Below, one piece after another: positions 60,408-64,000 of a stretch of DNA of 64,000 nucleotides (the stretch's first letter is position 1; the number at the start of each line of letters is the position of its first letter). The position numbers and the translations under genes are program-made. Under the pieces are notes generated by a model. It ran no database searches. It had not been told where the DNA came from and worked only from the letters and a program-made list of their open reading frames with translations. Source of the DNA: a virus; the IMG/VR virus record IMGVR_UViG_3300031787_007892, positions 1 to 64,000 of that record. The stretch is one strand, 5' to 3'.

Positions 60408-61168
60408 TATCATTAACCATTACAACGTGTAAAAGATTTTCATTGTTTGAAAGAACAATAAATTCTTTCTATAATAATTGTGTTGACCGTGATTTGATAT
60501 CACACATCTTTCATTATGATGATTCATCTTCAGATTTTGAAAGGAAAGAAATGTTTCTTTTATTAAAGAAATTATTTCCAAAGGTGATGTTAACATCAAT
60601 AACATTTCAACCTTCAGATTTTAATACCAGAAAAAGACATTTGGAGATTATGAAAGTTTGGAAAACAAACAATGAAAAATTTAATTTTGATTATGTGTTT
60701 CATTTAGAGGATGATTGGTTATTTCAACAAAATTTTAGATTATTAGATGGTATTAATTTATTAAGTAATAATGACGATATTGCATTAGTTGGCTATTCAT
60801 GGGAAAAAAAGATATTCCCACCAGAATTATTTACACCAAGAATAATTGGTGATTTTTGGGAATGGTATTATTCTGAAAAACACGAATTAAATGAACCATT
60901 ATTTTTAGATGAGGTTGAAATGAAATACTTACCTGAAGGTGATTGGGTTAAAGTAATCAATTGGCCATACTTTGGATTTAGACCAGCAATACATGATATT
61001 AAAAAATTAAAAACTATTGATAATTTTAATGGAAATATGGATTCATTTGAATTAGAATTCGCATTAAGGTTTGCAAAAAAATACAAATCATTTTTACATT
61101 TGGAAAGAATTTGTTATCATATAGGTATTCATAATTCATCATACAACTTAAACAATTCAGAAAGATAA
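60404..61168 (+). CDS. Putative glycosyltransferase (GT-A, GT2-like)
   Basis: A 254-residue protein. SLTITTCKRFSLFERTINSF begins the fold and FHLEDDWLFQQNF near residue 101 gives the metal-binding acidic motif. WPYFGFRPAIHDIKKL near 190 and the C-terminal His (YHIGIHNSS) complete the domain. It overlaps the upstream gene by 4 nt and is followed by the methyltransferase gene after 1 nt. Confidence 0.75.
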   Translation: MISLTITTCKRFSLFERTINSFYNNCVDRDLISHIFHYDDSSSDFERKEMFLLLKKLFPKVMLTSITFQPSDFNTRKRHLEIMKVWKTNNEKFNFDYVFHLEDDWLFQQNFRLLDGINLLSNNDDIALVGYSWEKKIFPPELFTPRIIGDFWEWYYSEKHELNEPLFLDEVEMKYLPEGDWVKVINWPYFGFRPAIHDIKKLKTIDNFNGNMDSFELEFALRFAKKYKSFLHLERICYHIGIHNSSYNLNNSER

Positions 61169-61169
61169 A

Positions 61170-61742
61170 ATGGAAAACTTTTTATGGGTTACAATTGGTG
61201 ACCAACAATTTAGAACCGCTCAAACAAAACACATACCTAAAGCCTTTTCAATAATATTAAAAGACTTTGAACAAATTATTGAGATTGGTACTTTTACAGG
61301 TGCTTTTACATATTGGTTATCAGAAAATAAATCTGATTCATGTAAAATAATATCATACGATAATAATCCTGATTATTTACAAGTTAATAATATTAAAGAT
61401 ACCACCTTAAGAGTTGCCGATTGTTTTGATGTTGACGTGATTGGTGAAATAAAATCATTAATTAGTCAACCAAAAAAAACATTATTATTATGTGATGGTG
61501 GTGATAAAGAAACTGAATTTAAATTATTCTCAAGGTATCTTAAAACGGGTGATGTTGTTATGTTACATGACTATGAAGAAACACCCGAAGAGTACGAAAA
61601 AATAAAAACCGAATTAGATTGGCCAACAATTTCCGAATCTCATTATAAAAATTTAGAAAGATATCTTCCCGAATTAAAATTAAGACCATATCTTTATAAT
61701 GAATTTAAACAAGTCCTTTGGGGGAGTTTTATTAAATGTTAA
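61170..61742 (+). CDS. Class I SAM-dependent methyltransferase
   Basis: A 190-residue enzyme. QIIEIGTFTGAFTYWLSEN near residue 35 is the SAM-binding motif I, ISYDNNPDY near 64 motif II, and TLLLCDGGDKETEFKLF near 105 then VVMLHDYEET near 130 resemble the acidic active site of rhamnosyl O-methyltransferase/CmcI-type enzymes. It probably modifies a sugar hydroxyl. It overlaps the SGNH gene by 7 nt. Confidence 0.75.
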   Translation: MENFLWVTIGDQQFRTAQTKHIPKAFSIILKDFEQIIEIGTFTGAFTYWLSENKSDSCKIISYDNNPDYLQVNNIKDTTLRVADCFDVDVIGEIKSLISQPKKTLLLCDGGDKETEFKLFSRYLKTGDVVMLHDYEETPEEYEKIKTELDWPTISESHYKNLERYLPELKLRPYLYNEFKQVLWGSFIKC

Positions 61743-62734
61743 AACAAGAAAAAATATTAATCAATATTAATAATATTGATGTTGAAACTGCTATAAATAA
61801 TGCAATTTTAAAAATTAATTTTACAACATTAGGGTTAAATGACCAACAACAAACAATATCTGTAAAGATATCAGACCCGTATTTTGATATACCATACTCA
61901 CCCGAAATTATTAATGTAAATTGTATTGATGGTCCAAATTATTTTGTTAATTTTACGATTGGTAGTCATTTTGGGAAACATAATAGATTGGGTTTTAAAG
62001 GTGGGGTACATTTAAGATGTTATATAGAAGATTATTTAGTTTTTGAAAAAAAGTTTTTCTTTTATAAGAACTATCTACCATTAAGAAACATATCACAACA
62101 ATATCCAATGAATTATAAACGATTATGGATTATTGGTGATTCAAATGTGTGGGGAACTTTTGGTAATGATGAGTACACCCCTGAACCAATACATGATTAT
62201 TTACCCATAAGGTATAGTCACCCCTCACTAAGTTTACATAGATTTTTAAATAAAGATAATAAATCATTTATTGATTTATTACCCATAGAAGATGGCGATA
62301 TTATAGCCTTTTATTTAGGTGAAATAGATACTAGATATGGTCTACCTAAATCATCTCAAGAAAAAAATACTTCAATTTCTCATTTAACAAATAAGTTATT
62401 ATTTAAATATAAAGAATTTCTACAGACTTTTATTTCCAAACATCCAAATAATAAAGTGATTGTTATGTCCCCAAACCCACCAATTAAAAATGGTTTAATT
62501 GATGAAGAAAAAGAACGTCAATTAATTAAAGGAACAAATAATGAAAGAAAATATTGTGTTGATTCATTTGATGAGTTTTTTTCTAATGAAAATTTTCTAT
62601 ATTTTAATTGGAAAAAAGATTATACTGATAATTTTGGGTTTGTTGACCCAAATTTTTTATTTGATAATGATTTTCACATAAAAGAATATAACCAAATATT
62701 AAAATCATTTAGCGAATTTATTAAAACAATATGA
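61736..62734 (+). CDS. SGNH/GDSL hydrolase-like protein with N-terminal beta domain
   Basis: A 332-residue protein. The N-terminal 125 residues are beta-rich. The catalytic domain begins RLWIIGDSNVWGTFG near residue 135 (block I Ser), has FYLGEIDTRYG near 190 (oxyanion block) and FDNDFHIKEYN near 313 (block V Asp/His). SGNH enzymes act as esterases or acyltransferases on sugars, so it may remove or add acyl groups on the glycan. It overlaps the next gene by 4 nt. Confidence 0.75.
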   Translation: MLKQEKILININNIDVETAINNAILKINFTTLGLNDQQQTISVKISDPYFDIPYSPEIINVNCIDGPNYFVNFTIGSHFGKHNRLGFKGGVHLRCYIEDYLVFEKKFFFYKNYLPLRNISQQYPMNYKRLWIIGDSNVWGTFGNDEYTPEPIHDYLPIRYSHPSLSLHRFLNKDNKSFIDLLPIEDGDIIAFYLGEIDTRYGLPKSSQEKNTSISHLTNKLLFKYKEFLQTFISKHPNNKVIVMSPNPPIKNGLIDEEKERQLIKGTNNERKYCVDSFDEFFSNENFLYFNWKKDYTDNFGFVDPNFLFDNDFHIKEYNQILKSFSEFIKTI

Positions 62735-64000
62735 AAATAACACAAGTAACACCAGGTCTTATATCAATACCTCCAAATGGTTGGGGAGCAATTGAAAAAG
62801 TAATATGGAACTATAAACTTCAATTTGAAGAAATGGGTCACGTATGTGATATTAAATACTTAAATGATGTTGATGTAAATAATACAGATATCATTCATTT
62901 ACACGTTGCCAATTTAGGTATTGAAGCTCAAAAAAGAGGTATACCATACATCTTTTCATTACATGACCATCATGTTGTTAGACATGGTAAAGATTCTCAT
63001 ACATATAAACAAAATTTAGAAGCCATTAAAGGTTCAATAGTATCCTTTACACATGCAGAATTTTTAGTTGATTACTTTGAGGAAACTGATAAGTTATTTT
63101 ATTTAACACATGGTGTTGATACCAAGTTTTTTGATTTACCTTATAAGGAAGATTTTAAACACAAATTATTATGTATAGCAAATAATGGTTATGCTGATGA
63201 CCAAACCATAGATAGAAAAGGATTTAGATACGCTATTGAAGCCGCTAAAGAATTAAACATGGATATTACAATTGTTGGTCCTCCTAACAATATGAATTTT
63301 TTCAACGCAAATCCTGATTTATTGGAGTACGGTAAATTAAACATAATTTCTCACAATCCAAGTGAAGAAGAATTATTAAAAATAATTGAAGAGCATTCAA
63401 TATTCCTTCACCCATCAGAATTGGAAGCTGGTCACCCAAATTTAACATTATTGGAATCAATTTCATGTAGAGTACCTGTTGTTGGGACATATGATGGTAA
63501 CCACAAAATTGAAGGTTTGTATAAAGTAGAAAGGTCAACTGAATCAGTTAAAAAAGGTATATTGGAAGTTATTGAGAACTATGCTCATTATATGATTAAT
63601 ACCGAAATTGATAGAAAATATTATGATTGGTCAACAGTTTGTACAAGATTGTTAAACATGTATGGTGATGTTCTTAAAATACAAAAAGAATATACTTCTG
63701 ATATTACCAAAAATTTATTTATTAAAGCGTTTAACGAAACAAAAGATTTAAAACCAATGTTAAATGAAAAATTGGCAATAAATGTACATTTTGTTGATGG
63801 TCCAACTGTTGATGTTCAAAGTAATCTTGACGATGAATATACCGTAGATTTTTTTGAAGATGATAACACACTAACATATACTTCAAAAATAAGAAGTAAT
63901 ATGTGGACAAAATCAAATAAGAAATTTCATAAAGATTGGAGAATCAGAGTTTCTAATTCATCAGGAACAATACTTAACCGTAAGTTTCCTTTTGAAGGTA
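62731..64000 (+). CDS. GT4-like glycosyltransferase with C-terminal BAHT-type beta domain (partial)
   Basis: The frame starts at 62731 and is open to the end of the window (423 codons seen). The GT-B part has ITQVTPGLISIPPNGWGAIEK at the start, YIFSLHDHHVVRHG near 70, LTHGVDTKFF near 127 and HPSELEAGHPNLTLLESIS near 225, the donor-binding EAGHPNLTLLES pattern. From about residue 348 a BAHT-type beta domain follows (NVHFVDGPTVDVQS, MWTKSNKKFHKDWRIRVSN). The C-terminus lies outside the window, so further domains may exist. Confidence 0.85.
   Translation, partial: MKITQVTPGLISIPPNGWGAIEKVIWNYKLQFEEMGHVCDIKYLNDVDVNNTDIIHLHVANLGIEAQKRGIPYIFSLHDHHVVRHGKDSHTYKQNLEAIKGSIVSFTHAEFLVDYFEETDKLFYLTHGVDTKFFDLPYKEDFKHKLLCIANNGYADDQTIDRKGFRYAIEAAKELNMDITIVGPPNNMNFFNANPDLLEYGKLNIISHNPSEEELLKIIEEHSIFLHPSELEAGHPNLTLLESISCRVPVVGTYDGNHKIEGLYKVERSTESVKKGILEVIENYAHYMINTEIDRKYYDWSTVCTRLLNMYGDVLKIQKEYTSDITKNLFIKAFNETKDLKPMLNEKLAINVHFVDGPTVDVQSNLDDEYTVDFFEDDNTLTYTSKIRSNMWTKSNKKFHKDWRIRVSNSSGTILNRKFPFEG

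Noticed and set aside
1-64000. Alternative genetic code (recoded stop codons)
   Set aside because: Genes of known families end properly at TAA, TAG or TGA and show no in-frame stops at conserved positions.
1-64000. Prophage or chromosomal origin
   Set aside because: No integrase, attachment sites, insertion sequences or host housekeeping genes were seen; gene density and overlaps are typical of a lytic phage.

Overview
The window looks like part of a large, AT-rich, lytic tailed phage that infects a member of the Bacteroidota (flavobacteria-like host). The phage evidence is a T4-type replication and recombination block (SbcC/D-like gp46 and gp47, DnaG-type primase, RuvC-like resolvase, RecB-like nuclease), a lysis region, long tail proteins, homing endonucleases, many small overlapping genes, and no chromosomal housekeeping genes. 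The host evidence is a Bacteroidota-type sigma factor, promoters of the form TTTG-N19/20-TAnnTTTG, almost no Shine-Dalgarno sequences, SprB-like adhesin repeats in a tail protein and a Bacteroidota Hc1-type histone-like protein. Stop codons behave as in code 11. I saw no tRNA genes, integrase, terminase, portal or major capsid gene, so this is one section of a larger genome.

Layout. 1-13 kb: nucleic-acid metabolism and small host-takeover genes, mostly on the minus strand. These are a methylase with an HNH nuclease, a thioredoxin/glutaredoxin operon, a PcfJ-like protein, a leucine-rich-repeat protein, a Dam methylase with a LAGLIDADG nuclease, DnaJ and an Hc1-like protein. 12-19 kb: virion-associated or internal proteins, then lysis genes (amidase, membrane protein, spanin-like pair), then the sigma factor. 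19.3-26.6 kb: recombination and replication. 26.6-27.4 kb: a small protein with a packaging-type N-terminus, and a G+C-rich transcription unit with its own promoter and terminator (candidate structured RNA). 27.4-34.4 kb: large tail or baseplate-associated proteins with SprB-like domains and Thr/Pro linkers. 34.5-41.6 kb: seven glycosyltransferase genes on the minus strand. 41.9-48.6 kb: three paralogous receptor-binding-type proteins with LamG-like domains. 48.7-64 kb: a tightly coupled plus-strand operon of at least 15 glycan genes. It contains a heptose-epimerase-like SDR, a GT9, a TibC/BAHT-type O-heptosyltransferase, a carbamoyltransferase, FkbM methyltransferases, a short DegT-like aminotransferase, a NeuD-like acyltransferase, an SGNH hydrolase and GT2/GT4 enzymes. 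The last gene runs off the window.

How it may work together (inference). Early and middle genes use host sigma-A-type promoters whose -7 box sits about 4 nt from the start codon. Several virion or putative internal-protein genes instead carry TATTTATA about 4-7 nt before ATG, which could be a late promoter read by the phage sigma factor or another phage factor. Several proteins encoded behind such motifs begin with a short helix ending in (I/L/V)-x-E, like T4 capsid-targeting peptides, so some may be packaged and injected. The glycan genes next to Thr-rich fibres suggest that the phage decorates its own tail proteins, or remodels host surface glycans.
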